From Catenulispora pinisilvae (GTDB lineage: Bacteria > Actinomycetota > Actinomycetes > Streptomycetales > Catenulisporaceae), in contig NZ_JAAFZA010000096.1 in the NCBI RefSeq assembly GCF_015356865.1, positions 1-36,692 on the forward strand: a stretch of DNA of 36,692 nt. Direction: 5' to 3'. This document shows, piece by piece, positions 29,135-36,692 of this stretch. The notes under the pieces are model-generated. The model made no database searches, was not told the origin of the DNA, and worked only from the letters and a program-made list of their open reading frames with translations. Positions within the stretch are counted from its first letter, which is position 1; every line of letters starts with the position of its first letter. A program made the position numbers and the translations under genes.

Positions 29135-29183
29135 CAGGGTGTCCAACAAAGGACCGGTGATCGGGGGAATTCGCAGAAAGGTT

Positions 29184-29213
29184 TGACGCGCCCCTGGCGC
29201 GCCGGTGGCGTCA
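29184..29213 (+). terminator. Possible hairpin after the DUF5937 regulator
   Basis: TGACGC (29184-29189) pairs with GCGTCA (29208-29213); an inner GCGCC/GGCGC hairpin is also possible. It lies about 50 bases beyond the stop; the rest of 29135-29274 shows no other clear signal. Confidence 0.4.
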
Positions 29214-29274
29214 GGTGCTTCAGTATTTGGCGGGGAGAGAACGGAGCGCTGTCAGCCTTTAGCTGAACGGAGTC

Positions 29275-30081
29275 ATGGCGATGCCGCGATCACGCCGTAA
29301 GTTCGACATCGACGAGTTCGTCCGCGAGTGCCTACAGGCCTGGGAGGCCGAGGGTGCCGACGCGGTGAAGGATGTGCTGGACCGGACACTCGGGCGCGGG
29401 TGCGCGCCGGTGCGAGAGTGTTTCGGCGACCCGCGCGATGCTCACCTACAGGTCCTGTACCCGGGGCCGGAGCTGGTCATCGAGAACATGGTGTGGGCGC
29501 CGGGGATGTCGTACCCCGCGCACAACCACAACACGCCGGTGATGACCGGCGTGTACGCCGGGCTGGAGGTCAACGACTTCTACCACCAGACGCGCTCCCG
29601 CAAGGGTGGGCGGTTACAGCGGACCGCGACGGTCGACATCAACGAGGGGGAGGCGGTCCTGATGGCGCACGACGCGATCCATCGGATAGCCAATCCCAAC
29701 CGGCGGACGTTCACCGGCGCGTTCCACATATACATGGGCGACTATCTCCACTCGTCGCGTTCGATCTGGTACCCGGACGAGGGGTCGCCGGAGGCGGAGG
29801 CCTCGTTCGCCCTGACGAAGGACATCTTCGCCGCGGCGAACCGGGATCTGGCGGCGGCCAGGGCCGCCGACGGGGCCGTGCTGACGGGCACCGGTGCCGG
29901 TCCCGCGCCGACGGGAGCCGGTCCGGTACCGACGGGGCCGGGCTCGGCGTCCGGTCCGCCCTCGGGCCCGTCGGCCGGACACACGCACTCGGTGACGCAT
30001 TCGGCGCCGCACGCGCCGGGGCGGGGCCCGTCACGGCGGGTACCCCGCTCCTCGATGCGTTCGTCGGGGGAGCAGGGGTAG
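29275..30081 (+). CDS. Cupin-fold (cysteine-dioxygenase-like) protein with low-complexity tail
   Basis: A 268-residue protein. The cupin core (about 50-165) has metal-binding H83 and H85 in YPAHNHNTPVMTGVY and a further His near 151 (GAFHIYMGDYLHSS), as in COG5553-type or cysteine-dioxygenase-like enzymes. Residues about 200-268 are a Gly/Pro/Ala/Thr-rich tail with repeated GAGPAPTGAGP and a His-rich end (HTHSVTHSAPH), with no known domain. Whether it oxidises a thiol or another compound is open. Its stop lies in a perfect 18-base duplication, and a two-hairpin terminator follows, shared with the convergent pstB. Confidence 0.75.
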   Translation: MAMPRSRRKFDIDEFVRECLQAWEAEGADAVKDVLDRTLGRGCAPVRECFGDPRDAHLQVLYPGPELVIENMVWAPGMSYPAHNHNTPVMTGVYAGLEVNDFYHQTRSRKGGRLQRTATVDINEGEAVLMAHDAIHRIANPNRRTFTGAFHIYMGDYLHSSRSIWYPDEGSPEAEASFALTKDIFAAANRDLAAARAADGAVLTGTGAGPAPTGAGPVPTGPGSASGPPSGPSAGHTHSVTHSAPHAPGRGPSRRVPRSSMRSSGEQG

Positions 30082-30108
30082 CCGAGCCGGCAGGGGTAGC
30101 CGAGCCGG
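30073..30108. repeat. Perfect 2 x 18-base duplication spanning the cupin gene stop
   Basis: CAGGGGTAGCCGAGCCGG is present twice without mismatch (30073-30090 and 30091-30108). It includes TAG (30079-30081), so the stop repeats in frame. Confidence 0.9.
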
Positions 30109-30123
30109 CCGGAAAGTGAGAAC

Positions 30124-30166
30124 ACGAAGGCCCCCAGCACATCCCTCGAGTGCTGGGAGCCTTCGT
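30124..30166. terminator. Strong bidirectional hairpin between the cupin and pstB genes
   Basis: ACGAAGGCCCCCAGCAC (30124-30140) pairs with GTGCTGGGAGCCTTCGT (30150-30166), 17 positions with one mismatch and a 9-base loop. It serves convergent genes. Confidence 0.85.
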
Positions 30167-30168
30167 AA

Positions 30169-30185
30169 GGCGGCTGGAAGCCGCC
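30169..30185. terminator. Second small hairpin before pstB end
   Basis: GGCGGC (30169-30174) and GCCGCC (30180-30185) flank a 5-base loop, 18 bases past the pstB stop; probably helps the larger hairpin. Confidence 0.5.
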
Positions 30186-30202
30186 GCTCTAGTCGGCCGC
30201 GG

Positions 30203-30979
30203 TCACCCGAACCGGCCGGTGATGTAGTCCTCCGTGGCCTTCTCCGTCGGGTTGGCGAAGATGCGGGAGGTCTCGTCGATCTCGATCAGCCGGCCGGGGG
30301 TGCCGGTACCGCTGATGTTGAAGAACGCCGTGCGGTCCGAGACCCGGGCCGCCTGCTGCATGTTGTGGGTCACGATGACGATCGTGTACTCCGACTTCAG
30401 CTGGCTGATCAGGTCCTCGATCGCGGTGGTGGAGATCGGGTCCAGGGCCGAGCAGGGCTCGTCCATGAGCAGCACGTCCGGGCTCACCGCGATGGCCCGG
30501 GCGATGCACAGCCGCTGCTGCTGACCGCCGGACAGGCCCGCTCCGGGCTTCTTGAGCCGGTTCTCGACTTCCTTCCAGAGGTTGGCGCCCTTCAGCGACT
30601 GCTCGACGATGTCGTCCAGTTCGCCGCGCTTCTTCAGGCCCCCCAGCCGGAGCCCGGCCGCCACGTTGTCGTAGATGCTCATCGTCGGGAACGGGTTCGG
30701 GCGCTGGAACACCATGCCGACGTGCCGGCGCACGGCCACCGGGTCCACCCCGGAGCCGTACAGGTCCACGTCGTCCAGGGTGACCTTGCCCTCGACCCGC
30801 GCGCCCGGGATCACCTCGTGCATCCGGTTCAGGGTGCGCAGGAAGGTGGACTTGCCGCAGCCGGACGGGCCGATGAAGGCCGTCACGGTGCGCGGCTCGA
30901 TGGTCATCGAGATGTCCTCGATGGCACGGGTCGGGCCGTAGTAGGCGGACAGGCCCGCGACGTCAATGCGCTTCGCCAT
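30203..30979 (-). CDS. pstB: Phosphate ABC transporter ATPase
   Basis: A 258-residue ABC ATPase that powers phosphate import. Walker [10 protein letters not shown] (37-45), signature LSGGQQQRL (149-157), Walker B VLLMDE (169-174) followed by [10 protein letters not shown], and the PstB-typical [15 protein letters not shown] are all present. It begins 12 bases after the PstCA stop with an AGGAG site overlapping that stop (TAGGAG), so translation is coupled. Last gene of the pst operon. Confidence 0.98.
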   Translation of the reverse strand: MAKRIDVAGLSAYYGPTRAIEDISMTIEPRTVTAFIGPSGCGKSTFLRTLNRMHEVIPGARVEGKVTLDDVDLYGSGVDPVAVRRHVGMVFQRPNPFPTMSIYDNVAAGLRLGGLKKRGELDDIVEQSLKGANLWKEVENRLKKPGAGLSGGQQQRLCIARAIAVSPDVLLMDEPCSALDPISTTAIEDLISQLKSEYTIVIVTHNMQQAARVSDRTAFFNISGTGTPGRLIEIDETSRIFANPTEKATEDYITGRFG

Positions 30980-30991
30980 TTTCGTTATCTC

Positions 30992-33055
30992 CTAGGCCCG
31001 GCCGGGCTTCTTCCACCAGGCGATCAGCCTGGCGATGATGTTCAGCACCATGATGATGACGATCAGCAGGAAGGCCGCGGCCCACGTGCGATCGTTGGAG
31101 GCGTGCTCCGGTGAGGCGTACGTGTTGTAGATCACCGTCGGCAGCGTGGCCTGCCCCTGGTCGCTGCTGAAGGGGTTCACGTTGATGTTCTGGATGTACC
31201 CGACCACCAGCAGGATCGGGGCCGTCTCGCCCATCACCCGGGCCACGCCCAGCATCACGCCGGTGACGATGCCCGGCAGCGCGGTCGGGATCACGATCTT
31301 CGTGATCGTCTTCCACTTCGGCACGCCCAGGGCGTAGGAGGCCTCGCGCAGCGAGTCCGGCACCAGCTTCAGCATCTCCTCGCTGGAGCGGATCACCACC
31401 GGCAGCATCAAGATGGTCAGCGCCAGCGCCCCGGCGAAGCCGTTGGCGTGCTGGCCCAGGCCCAGGATCCACATCGACAGGATGAACAGGCCGGCGACGA
31501 TCGAGGGCAGGCCCATCATCACGTCCACGAAGAACGTGACCGCCGTGGCCAGCACCCCGCGGCCGTACTCGACCAGGTACACCGCGACCAGGATGCCGAT
31601 CGGCACCGCGATCAGCGTGGCCAGGCCGGACTGCTCCAGGGTGCCGATGATGGCGTGGTAGACGCCGCCGCCGAACTGGGAGTCGTCGATGTTGCGCAGC
31701 GAGTGGGTCAGGAACGACGGGCTCATGGCGTGCCGGCCGTTGTTGACCACCAGCCACAGGATCGAGATCAGCGGCAGCAGCGCCAGCACGAACGTGCCGA
31801 CCGTCATCCCGCCGGCCAAGCTGCTGCGGATCCGGCGCGGCAGCGAGGGCGAGACCAGCATGCTGTCGCCCACCGCGCCGTGTGCGGCGCGGTGCGGACG
31901 GGCCCGGCCGGCCGTGTCGTCCGCGGCCACCTCCTGCGGCTCGTCGCGGGCCTCCAGGGTCCCCTCACGGTCCGGCACGTCGGCGGCGTTGGCGTCGTAG
32001 GAGGACTCCATGTGCGCCGCTGCCCGCCGGCCGGGGCGGAACACCGAGAGCAGGCTCCAGCGCTCGTCCTTGGGGATGTCCGCGCGGCCGGTGATGCGCC
32101 GCGCCAGCAGGTTCACCAGGAAGGTCACCACGAACAGCACCAGGCCGGAGGCGATCAGCGCGCCCTGGCCGATCTTGAACGCCGACCCGAACTGCAGCGC
32201 GATGTTCGCCGCGATGGTGTTGCCGCCGGACTGGAGCCACTTGGTGACGAAGTTGTAGGTGGTGGACAGCACCATGGCGACCGCGACGGTCTCACCGAGC
32301 GCGCGGCCGAAGCCGAGCACGATCGCCGAGCCCACGCCCCGGCGGCCGTAGGGCAGCACCGCGAGCCTGATCATCTCCCAGCGGGTGGCTCCCAGCGCGT
32401 AGGCCGCCTCGACCTGCTCGCGCGGGGTCTGCAGGAAGATCTCCCGGGAGATCGCGGCGATGATCGGCAGGATCATGATGGACAGGATCACGCCGGCGGT
32501 GAACACCGAGCGGCCCAGCGGGCCGTTGGTGTCGAACAGCGGGATCCAGCCCAGGACGTCGCCGACCACCTGGGAGGCGCCCTGCATGTGCGGCACCAGG
32601 AACAGGATGCCCCACAGGCCGTAGATGATCGAGGGCACCGCGGCCAGCAGGTCGATGATGTAGCCCAGGACCTGGGCCAGCCGGCGGGGGGCGTACTGGC
32701 TGATGAACAATGCGACGCCGATCGCCACCGGGGCGGCGATCACGATCGCGATCACCGAGGTGACCAGGGTGCCCCAGGCCAGCGAACCGATGCCGAACTT
32801 GGCCGGGGTGTCGTCCGGGGCCCACTGGCCGGTGTAGGTCGCCACGTTCGCGTGGTTGGCGTTCAGCGCGCCCGTGGCCCGGAACACCAGGAAGCCGGCG
32901 ATCGCCGCCATCAGCAGCAGCAGGAAGATCGCGGCGGCGCGGACCACGCCGGAGAAGACCAGATCCCCCCGGCGCGGGCCGGAGGTCAGGGTTTGGGCGG
33001 AGCCCCCGCCGCCGCGCGGTGCGGGCCGGGTGGCGGTCGGCGCTATGCCGCTCAT
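30992..33055 (-). CDS. PstC-PstA phosphate permease fusion (one continuous ORF)
   Basis: A 687-residue membrane protein containing both permease subunits with no intervening stop. Residues about 35-320 are PstC (six helices, EAA loop EAAYALGATRWEMIRLAVLP at 216-235). Residues about 410-680 are PstA (six helices, EAA loop EASYALGVPKWKTITKIVIP at 571-590). A 90-residue acidic/basic polar linker (321-410) joins them; both ends are predicted cytoplasmic, so topology allows it. Internal ATGs at codons 349 (32011) and 399 (31861) could start a separate PstA, though neither has a strong ribosome site. ATG 33055 with AGGA upstream is chosen. Usual pst operons encode two proteins. Confidence 0.88.
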   Translation of the reverse strand: MSGIAPTATRPAPRGGGGSAQTLTSGPRRGDLVFSGVVRAAAIFLLLLMAAIAGFLVFRATGALNANHANVATYTGQWAPDDTPAKFGIGSLAWGTLVTSVIAIVIAAPVAIGVALFISQYAPRRLAQVLGYIIDLLAAVPSIIYGLWGILFLVPHMQGASQVVGDVLGWIPLFDTNGPLGRSVFTAGVILSIMILPIIAAISREIFLQTPREQVEAAYALGATRWEMIRLAVLPYGRRGVGSAIVLGFGRALGETVAVAMVLSTTYNFVTKWLQSGGNTIAANIALQFGSAFKIGQGALIASGLVLFVVTFLVNLLARRITGRADIPKDERWSLLSVFRPGRRAAAHMESSYDANAADVPDREGTLEARDEPQEVAADDTAGRARPHRAAHGAVGDSMLVSPSLPRRIRSSLAGGMTVGTFVLALLPLISILWLVVNNGRHAMSPSFLTHSLRNIDDSQFGGGVYHAIIGTLEQSGLATLIAVPIGILVAVYLVEYGRGVLATAVTFFVDVMMGLPSIVAGLFILSMWILGLGQHANGFAGALALTILMLPVVIRSSEEMLKLVPDSLREASYALGVPKWKTITKIVIPTALPGIVTGVMLGVARVMGETAPILLVVGYIQNINVNPFSSDQGQATLPTVIYNTYASPEHASNDRTWAAAFLLIVIIMVLNIIARLIAWWKKPGRA

Positions 33056-33167
33056 TCGGGTCCTGCCTCGTCGCTCGGGCGCCCAACGGATACAGCTGGG
33101 CCCGGAAGGTATGCGTTCACTGCGGGTTTCGATTCCGTTAGACCAAAACGGACAAGCCGGGACGGCC

Positions 33168-33210
33168 GACCGGCGGCGTTCCGGCGCCGACACGCCGGAG
33201 CCGGCCGGTC
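33168..33210 (-). promoter_or_regulatory. Stem-loop between pstS and pstCA
   Basis: GACCGGCGGCGT (33168-33179) pairs with ACGCC (33192-33196) and GCCGGTC (33204-33210), with a bulge. In the 210-base gap after pstS it may attenuate or stabilise transcripts, giving more PstS than permease, as seen for other binding-protein operons (inference). Confidence 0.5.
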
Positions 33211-33265
33211 AGTACCGGGGGCTCCGACGTGTCGCATTTCCTGGCTCGGTTTCCGTTGTGGCCGC

Positions 33266-34444
33266 TTAGCTCAGGCCGCTGTAGATCGCGGCGACCGCGC
33301 TCTGCTGGCTGGAGGACAGCGAGACGTAGCCCAGGTTCGGCAGCTGCGACTGGGCGTCGCTGCTGGACAGGTAGTTCAGGAAGCCCTTGAGCTCGGGCAG
33401 CTTGGCGCTCTCGTTGCCGCTGGAGCAGACGATCTCGTAGGTCACCAGGACCGCCGGGTAGGCGTCGTCGGCGGCGTACGTGTAGTCGAAGTTGAACACG
33501 TAGTTGCCGCCGGAGGTGTCCACCTTCGCCTGGTTCAGGAAGTTCGCCGCGTTCGGGACGGTCAGCGGGACGAACTTGCCGGCCGCGTTGCCGATGTTGG
33601 CGGTGTTCAGGTGGTTCGAGGTGGCGTAGGAGACCTCGGCGTAGCCGATGGCGCCGGCGGTCGACTGCACGGCCTGGGCGACGCCCTTGGAGCCCTGCTG
33701 GCCCTGGCCGCCGCTGCCCGGCCACTGCTTGTTGGCCGCGGTCGGGAAGTCGGTCGGGGCGGTCTTGTTCAGGTAGTTCGAGAAGTTGTACGAGGTACCC
33801 GAGCCGTCCGAGCGGTGGAAGGTCTGGATGGTCAGGTCCGGCAGCGTCACGCCCGGGTTGTCGGTCTGGATCGCCGCGTCGTTCCACTTGGTGATCTTGC
33901 TGTTGAAGATCTTGCCCAGGGTGGAGGCCGACAGGTTCAGCTTGCTGACGTTCGGGATGTTGTACATCACCGCGATGACGCCGGGGACGGTGCCCACCGA
34001 CAGCGCCTTGCCGCTGCCGCAGCGCTGGTCGGCCTGCGGCTGCTGGGAGGCGGCCAGTGGGTAGTCCGAGCCGGCGAAGTCGGCCTGCTTCTGGGTGAAC
34101 GCCGTCACGCCCGGGCCGGAGCCGGTGCCGTTGTAGCTGATGTTCGTGCTGTTGCCGCACTTGGTCTGGTAGTTCTTGATGAACGTGTTGATCGCCTGCT
34201 GCTGGGCGGTCGAGCCCTGGGCGGAGAGCGTGCCGTTGGCGCAGGTGATGGCGCTGCTGGAACCGGACGACGAAGAGCCGGTGCTGCTGCCACCGGCCGC
34301 CGAGGAGGTGGACGAGGAGCCGCCCGAGCTCGACGACGAGGAGTTGTTATCGGAACCACAAGCCGTCAGACCGGCCATGGCGAGAGCCAGAACTCCGGCG
34401 CCGACCGCGGCACTGCGCCCATTAACACCAGCGTGGATCTTCAC
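33266..34444 (-). CDS. pstS: Phosphate-binding lipoprotein PstS
   Basis: A 392-residue extracellular lipoprotein. Signal peptide with lipobox LTAC (26-29, acylated C29), then a Ser/Gly-rich spacer (to about 65) that keeps it off the membrane. The domain starts NGTLSAQGSTAQQQAINTF and has the phosphate-pocket segments YNGTGSGPGVTAF, FAGSDYPL and HRSDGSGTSYNF. It delivers phosphate to PstCA. GTG start. Four Pho-box units lie upstream (34512-34551), so phosphate starvation should induce it. Confidence 0.96.
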   Translation of the reverse strand: MKIHAGVNGRSAAVGAGVLALAMAGLTACGSDNNSSSSSSGGSSSTSSAAGGSSTGSSSSGSSSAITCANGTLSAQGSTAQQQAINTFIKNYQTKCGNSTNISYNGTGSGPGVTAFTQKQADFAGSDYPLAASQQPQADQRCGSGKALSVGTVPGVIAVMYNIPNVSKLNLSASTLGKIFNSKITKWNDAAIQTDNPGVTLPDLTIQTFHRSDGSGTSYNFSNYLNKTAPTDFPTAANKQWPGSGGQGQQGSKGVAQAVQSTAGAIGYAEVSYATSNHLNTANIGNAAGKFVPLTVPNAANFLNQAKVDTSGGNYVFNFDYTYAADDAYPAVLVTYEIVCSSGNESAKLPELKGFLNYLSSSDAQSQLPNLGYVSLSSSQQSAVAAIYSGLS

Positions 34445-34496
34445 CGGGGAAGTCCCTTCGAATCATCGGAAGTCTTTTGCATGCGCTGTCACGACG

Positions 34497-34551
34497 AAGC
34501 TAGGGAGGCCAGGTGAATCGATGGACGGGTGAAGGTGAACGCGGGGTGAAC
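34497..34551 (-). promoter_or_regulatory. pstS promoter with four-unit Pho box
   Basis: On the - strand GTTCACC occurs at 34545-34551 and 34534-34540, a degraded unit at 34523-34529, and ATTCACC at 34512-34518: an exact 11-base period typical of actinobacterial PhoP boxes. A -10-like TAGCTT (34497-34502) follows at proper distance. Confidence 0.85.
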
Positions 34552-34613
34552 GGTCTCGGGCCGTCGCGCGCGGGAAGCCCTGATCAGAGCGGGTAAAAGT
34601 GCCGACGCGACGG

Positions 34614-34637
34614 GTTCGGCGGCCACTTCGCCCGAAC
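34614..34637 (-). terminator. Possible weak hairpin after the Nudix gene
   Basis: GTTCGG (34614-34619) pairs with CCGAAC (34632-34637). It lies 60 bases past the Nudix-phosphatase stop; support is weak. Confidence 0.3.
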
Positions 34638-34697
34638 GGGGGGTTGACCGCGCCGCCGATCTGGTGCGCACCGTGTCCGGACGTTGACCAAAAGGGT

Positions 34698-35600
34698 TCA
34701 CGTCCGCAGTCTGTCGACCGCCACGACACTCCCGTCCCTTCCGTGCAGCACCCACGCCTCGGCCGGCGCCAGCGCCCGGCGGCCGGAGTGCACCGCCTGT
34801 CCCAGCGGGCTCTCGGCCAGCAGCCCGGGCAGCACCGGACGGTGGGTGCAGGCCACGGTCGGGTGCCCGGCTTTGAGCGCCTGGCGCAGCCAGGCGCGCC
34901 CGGCGTCCGGATCGGAGCCCTCGCCGAGCACCGGCTCCAGGACCAGCTCGGCTCCGGCGGCCCGGGCGGTCGGCCGCAGCGTCGCGACGCACCGCGCGTA
35001 CGGCGAGGCGGTCAGCGCCGCGTCCCCGTAGGCGCTCAGCACCGGGATCAGCGCCTCGGCCTGGTCCCGGCCGTCCCCGGTCAGCGGCCGGTCCCGCTCC
35101 TCGCCGTCCCAGCGCTTGCGCGGCACCGATTCGGCGTGCCGTAACAGGATCACCGGAACGGTGTCGACCGGCGCCGCGGTGAACGCCTGGAGCAGGTCGC
35201 GGTCGGTCTGCCGGGTCAGTTGGGCCATCGCCCGCGGCACCGGCAGCCAGTCCAGCCGGTCCACCTCGGAGTTGGGCTGGAACTCGGCGTCCACGGCGGC
35301 CTGCGCGGCCCAGTACTTCACCCGCTTCATGCGGGCCGGACCGCCGAAGGACACGTCGTAGACCTGGGTCGGCAGCCGCCGGCCCAGGACCACCGGGTAG
35401 CCGGTCTCCTCCCGCACCTCGCGCAGCGCGGCCTGCACATAGTTCTCGCCGGCGTCGAGCTTGCCCTTCGGGAACGACCAGTCGTCGTAGCGCGGCCGGT
35501 GGATCAGCGCCACCTCCGGCCCGGTGCGGCCGGGGCGCCACAGGACGCAGCCGGCAGCCCGGACCCGGATCGGCGCGGCCTGCTCGGCTTCGGCGTTCAT
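34698..35600 (-). CDS. MutT1-like Nudix hydrolase with histidine phosphatase domain
   Basis: A 300-residue two-domain enzyme. The Nudix box is complete (46-68: GKLDAGENYV, then REVREETGY). The C-terminal half is a histidine phosphatase with catalytic LLRHAES (RHA at 154-156) and a second His region ACTHRPVLPGLL. The layout is that of mycobacterial MutT1, which hydrolyses 8-oxo-dGTP and diadenosine polyphosphates. The start at 35600 overlaps the CHAD stop by four bases (ATGA). It belongs to the phosphate/polyphosphate neighbourhood. Confidence 0.92.
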   Translation of the reverse strand: MNAEAEQAAPIRVRAAGCVLWRPGRTGPEVALIHRPRYDDWSFPKGKLDAGENYVQAALREVREETGYPVVLGRRLPTQVYDVSFGGPARMKRVKYWAAQAAVDAEFQPNSEVDRLDWLPVPRAMAQLTRQTDRDLLQAFTAAPVDTVPVILLRHAESVPRKRWDGEERDRPLTGDGRDQAEALIPVLSAYGDAALTASPYARCVATLRPTARAAGAELVLEPVLGEGSDPDAGRAWLRQALKAGHPTVACTHRPVLPGLLAESPLGQAVHSGRRALAPAEAWVLHGRDGSVVAVDRLRT

Positions 35601-36541
35601 GCGTGCCCGGACCTCTCTCGAACCGGCAACGGCGCGGTGCTCCGGGCGCGGAGCACGGCCAGACGTTGTTCTTCGTGCAGTCTTCCCAGTACATATCCGG
35701 TCGTGGCGGCGATGCGCGGCGTGTCGGCCGCCCGATGGACGCAGGCCGCGGCCAGCACCGCGTCCCGCTGCCCGGCCAGCGCCTCGACCAGCGCGGTCAG
35801 CCGGGCCAGCAGGTCGGCCGGCGCCTCGCCGGCGATCAGGGCGGCGGCCGGGCGGCACAGCTCGGCGATGTGCAGCGCGGCCAGCGCGGCGTCCTCGGCG
35901 GCCAGCCAGGCGGCGTCCCCGTCGGCGTCCTCGGCGGCCAGGGGCTCGGGCAGGTCCTCGATCCGGCGCGCGAACTCCTCGTAGGCGTTCTCGGCCAACT
36001 CCGGGAGCACCGCCCGGGCCGGCCGTTCGGCCGCCGGGGTCAGCGGCACGTCCCGGGCCAGCGTGGCCATCCGGTCGGCCAGCGCGTGGAAGGCCGGGCC
36101 GACCAGCGCCGCGGTGGCCTGGCTGTGCGCGGCCGAGCGTTCCCGGTCCAGCATCCGGGTCAGCAGGGTGCGGGTGCGGGCCGCGCCGCCGTCGGGATAG
36201 CGGCCCTGCTCGATCCACAGATCCAGCGGGGCCAGCAGCCGCGGCCGCACGGCGTCGGTGTCCCGTTCGGTGCCGAGCACCACCGCGGTGGTCTCCAGTT
36301 CCCGGCCCAACTCCTCGGCCCAGACCGCGTCGACCAACCCCCGGCAGGCGGTCAGTGCCGTGCCCACCCGCAGGCAGGCGGTGCGCAGCCGCACCGCCGC
36401 CGACTGCTGCACCGGTAGCGCGCTGTGCGTCAGGAAGGCGCGTGACTGCTCGGCGAGGTACCCCCGCACCGCCAGTCCCGCCGGTCCGTCGGGCGTCGCC
36501 GCCCCGAATCCGGCCATCGCGCGCTGAGTCGCTGCATCCAT
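35597..36541 (-). CDS. CHAD-domain protein
   Basis: A 314-residue, nearly all-helical protein. Conserved His and Arg lie along helices (SAAVRLRTACLRVGTALTAC, RELETTAVVLGTERDTDAVR, ERSAAHSQATAALVG), as in CHAD proteins, which bind polyphosphate and cluster with ppk, pst and mutT genes. ATG 36541 is chosen; the upstream in-frame extension is Arg-rich and probably not coding. The polyphosphate kinase gene that often precedes it would lie beyond the window. The 151 bases after 36541 show only a few short repeats. Confidence 0.88.
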   Translation of the reverse strand: MDAATQRAMAGFGAATPDGPAGLAVRGYLAEQSRAFLTHSALPVQQSAAVRLRTACLRVGTALTACRGLVDAVWAEELGRELETTAVVLGTERDTDAVRPRLLAPLDLWIEQGRYPDGGAARTRTLLTRMLDRERSAAHSQATAALVGPAFHALADRMATLARDVPLTPAAERPARAVLPELAENAYEEFARRIEDLPEPLAAEDADGDAAWLAAEDAALAALHIAELCRPAAALIAGEAPADLLARLTALVEALAGQRDAVLAAACVHRAADTPRIAATTGYVLGRLHEEQRLAVLRARSTAPLPVRERSGHA

Positions 36542-36692
36542 GTGTCCGCCACTGCCCCCACGACGTGCGTCAGGCCTCTGCCTGACGGTTCGGTTCCGCC
36601 GTTGCCCGGATGGCGGCACTGTTCTTCTGATCGGCATGGTTTTTCCGATCGGCGCTGTTCTTCCCAACCCCGCATCGCGGACCGCCCGGCAG

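Noticed and set aside
31448-34516. 1022-codon open frame on the + strand
   Set aside because: Antisense to pstCA and pstS, with low-complexity Arg/His/Gln/Gly content; the - strand genes are unmistakable.

Overview
The window is very GC-rich and every gene family in it points to an actinobacterium: F420-type LLM oxidoreductase, GlpX next to DUF4245, xseA/ispH/DUF6542/rmuC/ychF synteny, a MutT1-like Nudix-phosphatase, CHAD protein and a GTTCACC-type Pho box. A Catenulispora-like or other streptomycete-related filamentous actinomycete is my best guess, but this is inference from gene content only. Most genes are chromosomal and ordinary; there is no phage, integrase, CRISPR array, rRNA or tRNA that I can see.

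Layout. 1-4155 (- strand): an OmpR-type response regulator and its histidine kinase (8-base overlap), followed by a secreted protein with a glycoside-hydrolase-like DUF1906 domain and three cell-wall-binding (CWB2) repeats. 4341-7869 (+): a translationally coupled trio made of a GT-C/GT2 fusion glycosyltransferase, a TIGR04282-type nucleotide/glycosyltransferase and a methyltransferase, probably making a surface glycoconjugate. 7897-11435 (+): a DUF3052-like protein, a large regulator-like protein that has lost its P-loop and HTH, and an LLM oxidoreductase. 11436-12094: a wreck of a vapBC toxin-antitoxin locus, split by a 188-bp inverted-repeat element. 12095-15357 (-): an MFS transporter fused to a MarR-like domain, and glpX. 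15530-24356: DUF4245, xseB, a GNAT gene on the opposite strand, xseA, ispH, an unknown protein, DUF6542, rmuC, a secreted LPxTG-like protein and ychF. 24357-28054: a RelE-type toxin remnant, a second CWB2 protein (with a beta-propeller) and an MFS transporter with a divergent DUF5937/ArsR-type regulator. 29275-30081: a cupin protein. 30203-36541 (-): a phosphate region with pstB, a single-ORF PstC-PstA fusion, pstS under a four-unit Pho box, and a coupled CHAD/Nudix-phosphatase pair.

The most noteworthy signals are (1) the inverted-repeat element in the vapB antitoxin, whose computed excision with one TCA target copy exactly restores the antitoxin reading frame and stop; (2) one continuous reading frame carrying both PstC and PstA; (3) a recurring pattern in which short tandem duplications (12 to 26 bases) straddle or abut stop codons of at least seven unrelated genes; and (4) xseA and xseB separated by an opposite-strand acetyltransferase gene.
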